This document shows positions 22,701 to 34,676 of a stretch of DNA of 64,000 bases, piece after piece. This stretch comes from Ananas comosus (Eukaryota > Streptophyta > Magnoliopsida > Poales > Bromeliaceae). Where the stretch lies: positions 2,011,902-2,075,901 of the forward strand of contig NC_033638.1 of the NCBI RefSeq assembly GCF_001540865.1, read 5' to 3'. The translations under genes and the position numbers were made by a program. How positions within the stretch are numbered: position 1 is the first letter of the stretch; every line of letters begins with the position of its first letter. Under the pieces are notes generated by a model. It worked only from the letters and a program-made list of their open reading frames with translations, made no database searches and was not told where the DNA came from.

Positions 22701-23819
22701 TGAAAGTTTTGAGGAGCCCAAGGATCTATCTAGATTGTATCCAACACCTAGAGGGGGGTGAATTGGTGTAATAGCCACAAACCACAAATCTCAATGCGAT
22801 AAAAATAAATACGGAAAATAAAAATCACACCGAGATTTACATGGGAAAACTCCAACTTGGAGAAAAACCCACGGGACCAACACGCGAAAAAATAATTCAC
22901 TAAGAGAAAAGATTACAAGGTGATTACCGACTCCACGGACTCAACCTCTCTTAACCTCCTATGAATCTCGCGCAATCCTCCGGGTTGTCCACGCCCTCAC
23001 GTTCGAATCCACGAACGCCTCGCACACGTCCGAATCCACGAACGCCACTCGAATCCACGAGCCCACGATCCGAATCCACGAACCGCCGTCAATCACGCCG
23101 AATCCACGACGCCATCATGAAACACATCATGTGTATGGTGATCCCTCGCTTAGAGTATCGATGAAAACCAGGGAAGGAAACTCTAAGCGAAGCGGAGATC
23201 AAATCAACATATAGATATAAGATTTCAATATCTCGATTTGACCTAAAAGAGGCTAATATGTAGAAAATAGGTTTTAGATGAAATCCAAGCCTCTAGGGTT
23301 TCTCAAATATGTATTCTCGTGATGCTTAATGTGTTAGAGAACCCCAATAGCTTATTTATAGACTTTAGAATCAATTGGAGTCGGATTAGAAAGTTTTCAC
23401 GATTTTACATTGTGTACCAGTACACTTTAAGCTGTCACCGGTTACACGATGACGGAATGAAAAACTTGACGAAACAGTGAAACCGGTTACATCCTCGATG
23501 GCCGTACCGGTACACATTTTGTACCGGTACACTTCTGATGTTGTACCGGTACACTTAGCAAATTTCCGCCGTTTCGGGTTTTGCAAAGTTCCGATGCACT
23601 TTCTAATCCGTTAGACATTGATATTATGATTCTAATGTCTACAACTAAGTATGAATCACCATAACATGAATTTATACTTTACCTGGACATCATGATTCAT
23701 ATCGTGAGTTATTTTCCAACTTCTTCGAAATCTTGAATTCTTCGATCTTCGACGATACGCACCAATTCTTCAAGACTCCGACTCACTTCACGAAACTTGC
23801 AAACACACAAGACTTAACA
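22701..23819 (-). mobile_element. 5' LTR of the SIRE-like element
   Basis: On the plus strand it runs TGAAAGTTTTG to GACTTAACA. It holds a repeated CGAATCCACGA-type motif (22998-23115) and ACCGGT palindromes (23413-23560). It is followed by the target duplication AATTG. Confidence 0.9.
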
Positions 23820-23824
23820 AATTG

Positions 23825-25308
23825 AATTACTCATGATGAATGCAAGTTCTCGATCTCGAAGTTCAATCTCATGGCTAACCCGTAGGTTTCGCCCTCAAGC
23901 AACTCACCAACTCGTAATCCCAATTGTCGAGCGAGACTACTACAACCCGACAGGGACCGTCCTCTGGGGAGACTACTACACCCAGTGATGACTACTCCGG
24001 AGCTCATCACCCGAGGGGGAGCTACCGCCCTCGAGCCAAGACGTAAGGCGAGTATGATCCAATCCTTAACTATAAGGATATAACTTCAATCCATTCCTTA
24101 ACTATAAGGAAACAATGCATTCATGACCCTTAACTATAAGGTTGTATGTCACAATGTCATCTCTCACATGTACTTGCATTCTTTGTTTTCGATCATGCCA
24201 TTACACTAACTCTAGTGTTCTTTATGCCACATTTGATGCTAACTCTAGCATTTATTGTTCTTTATGCCACTCTTGTTCTTTAAATGCCCCACATTAACTC
24301 TAGTGTTCCAATGCTCTAGCATTCAAGTTCATTGCTCATGCCACACACACTAACTCTAGTGTTCATCTTTGCATTTACTAATGCCACTCGATCTACATGT
24401 CATAGTGTCACATTGTTCTTTACCTCGACTAGGTTTTGTTATCACCAATCATGCATACATAGGGTACATAGGTTCTCAACCATCTCATAATGCATTTGTA
24501 CTCACAACATGCTACCATTCACATGAATATCATCTCAATCACCAAGGCGGAAACGAAGCCAAAATGTTTGTACTCACAACATGCATTTGTACTCACAACA
24601 TGCATTTGTACCATATCATTTTTGGACGTCGCCTCGGCCCTCCAGGCGGAAACGAAGCCAAAACGTCCGTTTCTTCAATATCTTCGTGTAGGCTCGACGA
24701 ATCGCTGAACCGACTTCGCCAACACGTCAGAAATACCTTAAATTAGGTTTACATAGGGTTAATTTAGATCAAACCCAAACATTTTACAAAAATCCCATTG
24801 GAGCCCTAACATTGTACCAATGCAAGAATCCATCATATAACTTCATGATTCAAGCATTAACCATCAACTTAGCACCCTAGGATGCCTCTAAAATCATTCT
24901 AGAGCTTAAAAATCTAAACCCTAGAAATCTACCATTAGAGCTCAAAGCTTACCTCAACAAGCTTTCTCCAATGATCCAAGGAAGAAGAAGGAGAAGTAGA
25001 AGAACCTCCTTCAAGTTTCAATCTCCACCAAATCCTTCTCTTGATTCCACCTTCAAGAGAGAGAGAGAGGGATCCTTCTTTGGTTGCTAGTGTGAGGGAG
25101 AGGGAGAGAATGTGTGCGCATGCTACCAGGACCCGCACACATATGGGTGCTGCAACAATTGCACAAAACCCCTTTCACTAATATTAACACAACTTCAGTT
25201 TAGCAGCTCAGGTACAGATACTTTTCGCCGGCCCTTCTGAATATCCGTTTGTGCTCAAATTTGACAGTCAGGCTCGGTTTTTACTAAATAAACGGAATAT
25301 ATCTTAAC
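23825..25308 (-). mobile_element. minus-strand LTR, 5' part, continuing 12661-13343
   Basis: Read in reverse it matches the middle of the LTR at 59303 (for example 60940-61190: CTTATAGTTAAGG repeats, GCTCGAGGGCGG and CTCCGGAG motifs), then the leader region (GA-rich on the minus strand near 25050-25090). No palindrome cluster is evident, and it is truncated at 25308 by the next LTR. Confidence 0.65.
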
Positions 25309-25619
25309 TGTAAGGAAGTGAATTCTCGAAATATGAGAGTTGAACTTTAGTTAGAATCGACTGATTGTCGACTTGGTGTGCGTCGGAAAGCCGAAGGCAT
25401 CAAAATGGCCAAAGGTGCATTGGAATGGAGTCCGCGAGAACAAATGATGTAGAAAACCTGCACTTGGCAGATTTGCTCTCGGGGACCGGTCCCTGGCGGG
25501 AGGGACCGGTTCCCGAACATGGCTCTGCGCGGGTTTGCTCTCGAGGACCGGTCCCCGGTAGGGAGAGACCGGTCCCATCGGTTGGTGGTTGCGGCGATGC
25601 GTGACGCAACCGGTCCCCG
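25309..25619 (+). mobile_element. LTR 5' fragment with GACCGGTC palindromes
   Basis: It starts TGTAAGGAAGTGAATTCTCG as at 54151. It includes GGGACCGGTCCC sites at 25479-25618 and is cut by a minus-strand LTR. Confidence 0.75.
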
Positions 25620-26510
25620 TGTCACACCCCGGGACCGATACCAATTTGGGGCGGCCCGAGCACGTCGAACAGACGCCGAACGGACAGAGTTTCCCTTGTC
25701 CACCCAAGGCTCATCACATGTACAATTTCAAACAAGAAGTGCACTAGCGGAAACATACACAAACGGCTTACACGAGGGTAAGCAACAGCCATGAGTGAGA
25801 GAAAGGAACTAAACATCTACACAAGTATTATGATTCACTTTTGATCACATACATGTATCCATTTCATCCAACTTGCACATTCATAAAGTCTTTACATACT
25901 TTTCATCATTTCTTTTTACATCACATTTGCTCAAAATAAACATTACATTCTTTTCTTTCCTTCCTTTATACATTAACATCTTAAATCATCAAATACAAAG
26001 GATGATAAAAGGGAATGCTACCACAAAATGTAGATAACCCGACTCGGGTGGCCTCTGACTAAGGTGCGATACCTTTACCGCGATCGCTCGCCGGCTCGCT
26101 CGGTCCCGGCTCTGTGGAATAGTGGGGTGAGAACTACAACAAAGTTCCCAGTGGGTTCGGCCCCAACATCACCGACTTTCCCACTAGGACTAACTCAGGC
26201 ATAATAGAAAGGATAAGCAGAATAGCAACCGAACTATAATCATGATGCTAATATGCCTGAACAATAAAGCAGGAAATATGCTCAACGTAAATCATGCAAG
26301 TTTGCAAGTTCTTTATTCTTTTACTCTTTGTTCTTTGTTCTTTAATCTCACGGCTAACCCGGGGGTTTCGCCATATTAACTTGCCCACATTAAGTCCATC
26401 GCGGGCCCTCAGCTTCCTCCCGCTAAGACCGTCCTCGGGTTTACTCCAACCCGTGATGCAAAACTCCGGAGCGCATCGCCCGAGGGGGAGTGACCGCCCT
26501 CGAGCACGGA
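25620..26510 (-). mobile_element. minus-strand LTR, 3'-terminal part
   Basis: On the plus strand it opens TGTCACACCCCGGGACC. Its reverse complement closely matches the end of the LTR at 31115-33800. The acceptor-like CACAG and the frame ending DRGKGIAP-stop lie at 26059-26111 (minus strand), with the hairpins just upstream (about 26120-26175). It is truncated at 26510. Confidence 0.8.
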
Positions 26511-28425
26511 TGTAACACACTGGACCTTTGCAAATTGCGAGGTTCAAGTGTTTGATCTGTGTTCCGAGCTTTGCCAGATATTTTGGAAGGTTGTTGATAG
26601 TGTTTTGACCTATGGTTCGCATCCCGAGAATTGAGGTTTAAAGCTTGTACCAAAATCCAAAAAGATGGATTGTTGGTCCTGCTCTCGGGTCAGCCTCAGC
26701 CAGGCTGTGTACCGGTACAGCCTTGATGGTTGTACCGGTACAGGATTTGTACCGGTACACCTTGATGGTTGTACCGGTACACTTCGGATTTTCTGCCAAC
26801 CCGAGGCTCGGGTTGGGCTGTTTCGTAGGAAGTGTACCGGTACACTTTTCCGTGTACCGGTACACAATGCAGACTGGGCTGTTTTCGGGGAGGGGTGTAT
26901 TTGTAATTATTGCAACCTCTTTAAATACCACCCCAGCCCCCTTAGCTGCTCTTTTGAGCCCTAGACCTGTGGAGAAAAGGTGAGAACTCTTCCCCTTTGG
27001 ATTCTTCTCCATTTTTGGTGGATTTTAGTTCGTTTTGATCTCTCCTTTCTTCTCCTCCTTGCTTTTTGTTGGGTTTCCTCCATTGTTGAAGACTTGGAGC
27101 TTGAAGAGGAGCTTGTTTGAGAAGAGATCTCCAACCCTACTTGATTTGGAGCTTGGTTTGGGGCATCTTGTGAGGTTTGTAGCATGTATTTCTCTTTTCA
27201 TACATGTTTTAGTGGATTTGGATCTTGTAACCCTAGATTTTGAGATTTAGGGTTAGAAATAGGAACTTTTGATTTGAGGCTTCTAGAACCAAATTGATTG
27301 GTTTAGAATCATGGTTTAGGTTGGCTTTGAAGGATTCTTGCTCCCTTTTGGAGATCAAGAGAGATTTTCACCATTTTCGGTGAGTTTTTAGCCCTTTCTT
27401 TGAGTTGCTTAATGTTTGAACTCATGAATTGTCGTTTCGATGTTGTAACTCCCCTAGCCTATCTCTTAGGGTGCTAGGAGTGATTATCGAAGCTTCGTTA
27501 GCGTTTCGGACGCCCGCGCGGAGCTTTTGGTTGGTTTGGCTTCACGTGAATAGGGAAAAATTCCTCCTAAGGGGTTAATATGTGTTGTATTATCATTTTG
27601 CATGCATTTTCATACTAGATAGGATTTATGTGAATTTTGAATACTTAAATGCATGTGTTGCGTATCATGAAAATCCTTCTCTACATAGTAGAGCATTATG
27701 TGTAGTGTACATGTATGTTTAAAGTATTCTCTTTTTCGAGTTGGAAAACATGTTGCATGTGAGGAAGATGGTTGAAATATGTATTCATGAACATTAAACT
27801 CATGTTTGAATATAGTGAACTAGAATGCCATAAAGGGGCACTTGACTTAGTAAATTGTGAAATTGCAACATAGAGACATAGTGATAGGACATCGAGACAT
27901 ATGCTATATTCCATGTTTTAGACATGACGACATAGTGATAGGTCATTGAGATATTTGCAACATTCCATGTTTTAGACATGATGACTTGGTATTTGAGACG
28001 GACTTTTACGCTTGCTTGCCATTGTGCTCATTCGCACATGCTTGTGAGGGCCGCTCCCTACAAGCCAGCACTCCGGAGATAGCCATCGAGACATATGCTC
28101 GCTCGTGCGGGATTGGGTGCCGAAATGGGATGTCGTGGGGGAGGCTCATTCCTAGAGTGGGGATGTTGACTACCACGGGGCCATTAGGCACGGCGCAGGC
28201 CAGACAGCCTACGGGTGGGTCTTACATGATTGGAACTTAGTGACAGAACATGCCATTTGGACTTTGAGCAGAATAGTAAACAATGACATTTACTATTTAG
28301 CTTGTGGACATTATGTTAGTGATGCTCGTTTATCTAACATATGGAAACATGGAGTTGCGATGTCAACTTTGATCTAGGGGATCAAAGTAAGGATTGAGCT
28401 AGTTGGACATCATCCTTGAGTGATT
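26511..28425 (+). mobile_element. LTR 5' part with GTACCGGTAC palindromes
   Basis: It starts TGTAACACACTGGACC. GTACCGGTAC occurs six times between 26707 and 26867, spaced by TGATGGTT-like words. TTTAAATACC (about 26919) could be a TATA element. The remainder is non-coding LTR body; the hairpin/acceptor module is missing because the LTR is cut at 28426. Confidence 0.75.
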
Positions 28426-29224
28426 TGTGATGCGCGTGAATGAATTCTGGAGATAAATAAGTGTTTCGGCGCAAATTGGGCGCGAAACATAAAGTAAAGA
28501 GAATTTGCGGATTTCCGACGCTAACTTTGATTAAAAGAATTAAAGTGAGCAAAATAATATCAAATGGTGTGAGATACCATTTGATTGGATTTAAGGGCGT
28601 AAAATATAAGTCTGGAATGACTCGTGTTGAAATCGGAGCGAAAACAGAAGATTTAGAATTTTCTGTAAAGAACGGGACTGAGAAAATTAGCAGAAAATGC
28701 ACAGTGTCAGAAAATTATGAAAATTGGCAGAGATGTCAGGAACACTGTTATGAGGCTAGCTTTGAAGTTTCATATTATTCTGACACCTGTAGAGAGAGAA
28801 ATGGCATCTGAAAGTTATCTGATAAAGATTACAGTTCGGGACAGTTCGCAGTGACCAAACGGGGTCGAAACTGAAATGTTAAAATTTCAGTGGACTTGTT
28901 AAGGAAAACCGAGTATTCCTGCCAAATTTGAGCTCAATCGGACTGTCGGAAGGGCTTACGAAAGGTATTTGATCCGTGTCGCTACATGGACTTAAGTCGA
29001 GGGGCATTATGGTAATTAACCCATGCTTTAGTGGATTTCCACTAAGTTCCCTGCCAGGATGCCTCCATCCTTATCCCCTCCTCTTCAGCTTGCATACGTA
29101 GAGAGAGAGAAGGAGAAAAGAAGAGAAAAGAGAAGAAGAGAGAAGAGAAGAAGAAGAAGAAGAAGAAGAAAAAGAAAGGTGAGAATTTCTTCTCTCTCTC
29201 TCTGCTGACTATGCCCCTTCCCCT

Positions 29225-29825
29225 CCCTCTCCCTGCTGTCAGCCTCGGCAGCAGCAGCCTCAGCAGTAGTGAGCAGCAGCAGCAGCAGTTTTTGCTGCTG
29301 CTGCAAGCTAGAGCAGCAGCAGCAGCAGCTCTTGCTGCTGCTGCTAACCAGGGCAACAGCAGCAGCAGCAGCTTGTAGTAGCAGCAGCAGCATGCGCAGC
29401 ACAGCAGCAGCAGCAGCAGCAGCTTGTAGTAGCAGCAGCAGCTTGTAGTAGCAGCAGCAGCAGCAGCAGCAGCTTGTAGTAGCAGCAGTAGCAGCTTGTA
29501 GTAGCAGCAGCAGCATGCGCAGCACAGCAGCAGCAACAGCTAAAGCAGCAGCTAGCAGCAGCAGCAGTAGCAGCAGCTAGCAGCAGCAGCAGTAGCAGCA
29601 GCTAGCAGCAGCAGCAGTAGCAGCCAGCAGCAACAATAACAGCAGCAATAGCATCAGCAGCAGCAGCTGCAACAGTCAGCAGCAGCTGCAGCAGCCAGCA
29701 GCTCAGCCAGCTGCTGGAGCAGCAGTGGACAGCAGCAGCAGCTGCTGGAGTAGCAGCAGGCAGCAGCAGCAGCTTCAGCAGCAGCAGCTGCTGTCAGCAG
29801 CAGCCAGTCAGCAGCAGTAACAGCT
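29225..29825. repeat. (AGC)n-rich repeat tract, about 600 bp
   Basis: Imperfect AGC triplets with interspersed CTTGT and CTAG breaks; larger units such as AGCTTGTAGTAGC recur. It sits just after the GA-rich leader and a donor-like AAG/GTGAGA (29177). Confidence 0.9.
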
Positions 29826-29834
29826 ACCCTGCAG

Positions 29835-29999
29835 GAAAGAAAAGAAAAGAAAAGGAAAGAAAAGAAAAGAAAGAAAGAAAAGCAAGAAAGAAAGAAAGAA
29901 AGTAAGAAAGCTGCAGGGAAAGAAAAGAAAGAAAGAAAGAAAGAAAAGAAAGAAAGAAAGTAAGAAAAGAAAGAAAGCAAGAAAGATGAAAGAAAGAAA
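29835..29999. repeat. (GAAA)n purine tract
   Basis: A nearly unbroken A/G stretch of about 165 bp on the plus strand, interrupted once near 29910 by CTGCAGG. Confidence 0.9.
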
Positions 30000-31114
30000 A
30001 TGAGATAGAGAGAAAAGATGGAATCGAAGTATTTGGGCAGATTTTACTAATTGTTTTGAGGTTCTTGGGCTAGTAAAAAGTTGAAATACTTAACGTAATT
30101 GTGAAATTGCATTGAAACGAGTTTCTATAGAAACTGACCTCAATAATGCACTTTTGCAGGATAGAAGTCCTCAAAAGAAATTGACCGCGTACAAACCTAA
30201 TTGAGGGTAAAAGAAACGCGTTGGCGAAGTCGGTTCGGCAATCCGTCGAGCCTACGCGAAGATATCGCCAAAAGAACATTTTCGGCGACAAGTGTCGGGA
30301 GCGCGGGTCGCGATTCGTGGAGAAGTGCGAGAAGTGGATTTCTCTCATTCCAGTACCAAGTAAAGGTGGGTTGTGCTTTACCGAAGTGATTAGGTCACTT
30401 CCATGCCAAAGTAAAGTATGGTTTCATTGATGCATATATGAATATGATTGTCGATATATGACATTAATGCTAGATGCTTATGAATGAATCGGCCTATATG
30501 ATTGTTGATATATAATGGTAATGTGAGATGATTTATGGTAGTTATCATATGAATATGAATGCTACATGGATATGAAAGTGAATGCTAGAGACATAAGAAT
30601 AAAGATATATGAAGGTGCATATAAATACATTGTAGATCGTGCTAAAGACGTATAATTGTCGATATATGAACGTGAAAGCTAAATGCATAGTCATGCTAAT
30701 AGAACATGCATCTGAATATATTGAGAATCATGCTAAATGACATATGAATGCATAATGGTTAATGCTAGATAATGTAGAATGGTAATCAAATGATGAACAT
30801 GCTAGAGGCATATGACTATTTGTAGATTATGTACAATTGTCGATATATGAACGCGAGAACTAAAGGCATAGTCATGCTAAACGCATATGAACCAACATAT
30901 AAGATATGAATGTTGAACTTGTAAATGCCAAAGGCATGTAAGTTAAATATGAAATGGATAAATTATAATCCTAGATACGAACAACTAGGATGATACATAG
31001 ATCGAGTGGCATAAACCTAGTGTAAATGAACCTAGGTTATGAGTTAGAGTGACTCTTAGTAAAATTGAACTAAGTTATGAGTTATAGTGGTAGTAGGACC
31101 ACTAGAAAGCGAAT

Positions 31115-33800
31115 TGTAATATACCGAAAATTCGGGAAATAAAAATGTCGAACTTTAGTCAAATTGACCAAAGTGCGAGGATGGAACACTTCGGAAAGTC
31201 CGAAGGTGTTAAAATGATCGAAAGTGAGTTGTGGAAGGTTTTCGAGAGCTAAAGAATCAAATTCTGCGAAACTGCAGATTTTCAGCTCTCGGGGACCGGT
31301 CCCTGGTGGGAGAGACCGGTCCCCGAACGCGTGCAGAATGAGACAGCCGGAAAATCGGCTAAGTCCTGGAGGTTAGCTCTCGGGAACCGGTCTCTGTCTG
31401 AGAGACCGGTCCCCCAGAGACCGGTCCCCCAAGGAGGGACCGGATGCATTGCGTGCGGCTGCTCTGGCTGCGCAGGGTGGACCTTCGGGGACCGGTCCCT
31501 GCTCGGGGAGACCGGTCCCTGCCTGCGAAAACTGCCCAGTCCAGGCAGTGTATTAAGATGATAGTTGAGGGGTTTATTAGCAATTTTGCAACCCAAGGGT
31601 TATGTTGGGGCTGAGAGAGAGCCTTCCTCTCTCATTCCCTCACCCTCTCACATTCTCTCTCTCTCTCTCTCTCTAGAAGACAAAGGAGAAGAAGAAGAAG
31701 AAAGGAAGAAAAGAAGGAAAAGAAGAAGAAGAAAGTGAAGGAGAAGATCAAGGAGCAAAGTGGCTTCATCTTCTTCCTCTCTAGTGCAAGAAAAGGAAGC
31801 TTACAAGGTAAGCTTTGATCCCAAGTGTAGTAAAACCTTAGAATGAGTTTTGTATGACATAGAAATGGGTTTTAATGGAATGATTAAAGAGTTTTGAAGC
31901 TTTCTTTTGCTTCTTTAGAGATCAAAACCTAGATTTGCTATAGAGGTGAGCTTGGACCACCTCTAATGGTGAAATCCAAACTAGGGTTTTGGAAAGCCTA
32001 AGAATGGTTCTAATGGACTATTTAGAGTATAGTGAAGCTACTTTTGCTTCCCAATGAGATCAAACCCTAGGTTTTGTATGTGTATTGGAGCTAGGGCACC
32101 AAATTGGGGCTTTTGCTCATGAGGGTTTCTAAGTGCAATTGACCCTCTAAAAATCTAATTGGGGGTATTTCCGACGCGTTGGTGCGCTCGGAATAGCATT
32201 ACGAAAAGTGTATGTAGAGTTATGGGCAAAATGGCCTAATAGGGCTTCGTTTTGACGCAGGTAAAGAACGAAGGATCTAAAAATCTCAAGAAAATCGTCG
32301 GAGCACCTAAATAGACCTACGAGGTGGGTGGTGCTTCTCAAACTCATTGGAATTCTCTCTATGCCTAATGTGTCATTCAATTGAGCATATTAATATATTT
32401 GTTGCATGCATTTTAGGGTAAAGTAATGAAAAGAATGTGATGTGCATGATTGTGAGTACAACTTGCATAATGTGATGGTTAAGAACCTTATGAAAGTTAA
32501 ACCCTATATGTATGCATGAGAGAAAAGGTGAGCACCCAAGTGAGGCAAAAGAACCGAGTGGCACATGACATAGATCGAGTGGCATTTGAGAATGTAAAGT
32601 GACACTAGAGTTAGTGTGAGGCAAGGAACTAAATGCGAGCTAAAGAATGATGATAATGGTCAAAGCTAAAGTAAAGCGAGCCATAAAGAATGTGCAAAGT
32701 ATAAAGAACGTGAAAGCTAAAGATAGCTAAAAGTAATGTGGGCAATGAGAACAAGAATGCTAGAGTTAGCAAGAGTAATGAAAATGTAAAGAATGTGATT
32801 GCATGAGTTTGCAACATAAAGTGATGTAAAGAACACTAGAGCTAGTGTAAAGTCAAGATTGAACTTATAATCTTTGAGTTAAGGATATGATCATACTTGC
32901 TATTGAGTTCCGTGCTCGAGGGCGGTCGCTCCCCCTCGGGCGATGCGCTCCGGAGTTATGCATCCGGGTTGGAGTAGACCCGTAAGGACGGTCCTAGCTG
33001 GTGAGTACCTGCGATGATGGACTTAACGTGAGGCAAGTTAATGTGGCGAAACCCCCGGGTTAGCCTTAATGATTAAAGAGCAAAGAACAAAGAATAAAGA
33101 ACAAAGAGTAAAGTGAAAAGAACTAAAGAACATGCATAATCTGCATCTATTAATGTTGAGCATATTCCTTGCTTTTGTTCAGGCATATTAGCATCATGTT
33201 ATAGATTGGTTACCATATTTCAGCTTATCCTTTCTATTATGCCTGAGTTAGTCCTAGTGGGAAAGTCGGTGATGTTGAGGCCGAACCCACTGGGAACTTT
33301 GTTGTAGTTCTCACCCCACTATTTCCACAGAGCCGGGACCGAGCGAGCCGGCGAGCGACCGCGGTAAAGGTATCGCGCCTTAGACAGAGGCCACCGATGT
33401 TGGATTTCATTTTGTAGTAAAGTACCTTATGATCATCTTTTGTATTTGATGATTTAGCAAAGAAAGAAAAGAATGTAAAGCTTATTTTGAGGTAAATGTG
33501 TGGTAAGAAAGAAATGATGAGACTATGTAAGAACAGCAAGAATCTTAATTGTAAGAGATGGATGCAATGTATATGATCTAAAATGAATCATATTACTTGT
33601 GAATGTTTAGTTTTCCTTTCTTTCACTGATGGCTATTGCTTACCCTCGCGTAAGCCGTTTGTGTATGTTTCCGCTAGTGCACTTCTTATTGAAAATGTAC
33701 ATGCGATGAGCCTTGGGCGGATAGGGGAAACTCTGTCCGTTCGGCGTCTGTTTGACGTGCTCGAGTCGGGCCAAATTGGCAGCGGTCCCGGGGCGTGACA
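31115..33800 (+). mobile_element. full-length gypsy LTR (2686 bp)
   Basis: It runs from TGTAATATACCG to CCCGGGGCGTGACA. Flanks are CGAAT (left) and GGAAA (right), so no target duplication; recombination with a neighbour is likely. Features: GGGACCGGTCCC cluster (31288-31530), CT/GA leader (31615-31760), strong donor-like ACAAG/GTAAGC (31808), hairpins 33256-33291 and 33294-33310, acceptor-like TTTCCACAG (ends 33330), and a frame ending DRGKGIAP-stop (33331-33383). Confidence 0.85.
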
Positions 33801-34676
33801 GGAAAACTCACCTCTAGTGCAAAATCTCCTCTAAAGCTCCAAAATGAAGCTAGGGCTCATCCAATCCAACCTAATGGAAGCCTCTAATCCAATCAATCTA
33901 GCTTCAAAAGCCCTAGATTCAAAATACCCAAAAATAAGCCCTAAATCTCCAATTTAGGGTTTCAACACAAAAATCTCGATAGAACTCTATTCTAGAGGAA
34001 GAGAACAAGTGGATTACCTCTTAGAAGCTTCAACCTAAGCTCTAAAAGCTCTAAGTCCCAAGATCTTCCCTCCACAAGGCTCCAATCCCAAGCTCTTGGC
34101 TTCAACCATGGAGAAAAGCACCAAAAAGGGAAAAAGAGAGAGATTAATCCAAGAAAAACCCAAAAGAGAGGGACCAAACCAAAGAAATGAAGGGGAGGGT
34201 GCCCTATCTTCTCCTCCCTGTGCTGTGAGCTCAGGAGGTGCCCTAAGGGGCGTGGGTGCTAAATAGATTAGGCACAAACGCAGAAAACCCCCTGCAGTTC
34301 ATACAGTTCGGATTCTGCCAAAGTGTACCGGTACACGGGAAAGTGTACCGGTACACATCCTACGAAAATGCGAACCCGAGGCTCGGGTTCGAAATTCGCC
34401 ACAAGTGTACCGGTACAACCATCAAGCGCGTACCGGTACAAAATGTGTACCGGTACGACCATCAAGAGTGTACCGGTACATCTTGTGCAGAAGGAAATCC
34501 GAGAGTAGGCTAAGTCCAACTTTTTAGTGACCTTAGCGCTACATACAATGCTACAATTCTCGGGATACGTGCCATAGGTCGGATCACTGCCAACGACCCA
34601 CCAGAAAGTCTGGAAAGACTCGGGACACTGTCCAAACACTCGAACCCCGCAATTTGCAAAGGTCCAGTGCGTCACA
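33801..34676 (-). mobile_element. minus-strand LTR 5' part inserted in the copia element
   Basis: Read in reverse it starts TGTGACGCACTGGACC (at 34676), the family of the solo LTR at 14828. It carries six GTACCGGTAC-type sites (34324-34481) and is cut at 33801. It abuts copia sequence exactly after CAACT (34677-34681). Its missing 3' end is matched by the LTR end of the same family at 39338. Confidence 0.75.

Larger units (their letters stand above)
13344..23819 (-). mobile_element. non-autonomous SIRE/Maximus-like copia element
   Basis: Two direct repeats of about 1.12 kb (13344-14466 and 22701-23819) bound the element, with AATTG on both sides (13339-13343 and 23820-23824). On the minus strand the order is 5' LTR, primer site, long gag, an AT-rich non-coding stretch, a second ORF of plant-transposon-domain type, polypurine tract, 3' LTR. 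No protease, integrase, RT or RNase H is present between gag and the second ORF, so it must borrow these enzymes. A 2.6 kb solo LTR has inserted at 14828. Confidence 0.85.
28426..31114 (+). mobile_element. LTR fragment with massive AGC and GAAA repeats
   Basis: It starts TGTGATGCGCGTGAATG, ends abruptly at 31114, and lacks the terminal module. Its leader position (about 29100-30000) is filled by simple repeats. The downstream part (30180-30420) matches the GCGAAGTCGGTTCGGC block of the other LTRs. No real gene: the long Cys/Ala/Leu-rich frames here are repeat artefacts. Confidence 0.65.

Noticed and set aside
22985..23115. CGAATCCACGA repeats considered as a CRISPR-like array
   Set aside because: Units are short, irregular and without spacers; it is a plant LTR.
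24369..24746. Frame with repeated Thr-Cys-His words in the minus-strand LTR
   Set aside because: It arises from a local repeat (CTCACAACATGCATTTGTA) in LTR body sequence; no relatives code here.
29042..29536. Long Cys/Leu- and Ala-rich reading frames on the minus strand
   Set aside because: They are translations of the AGC repeat in different frames, with no conserved domain.
31115..33800. Considered a solo LTR with target duplication
   Set aside because: The flanking bases CGAAT and GGAAA do not match, so a simple solo LTR with preserved duplication is not supported.
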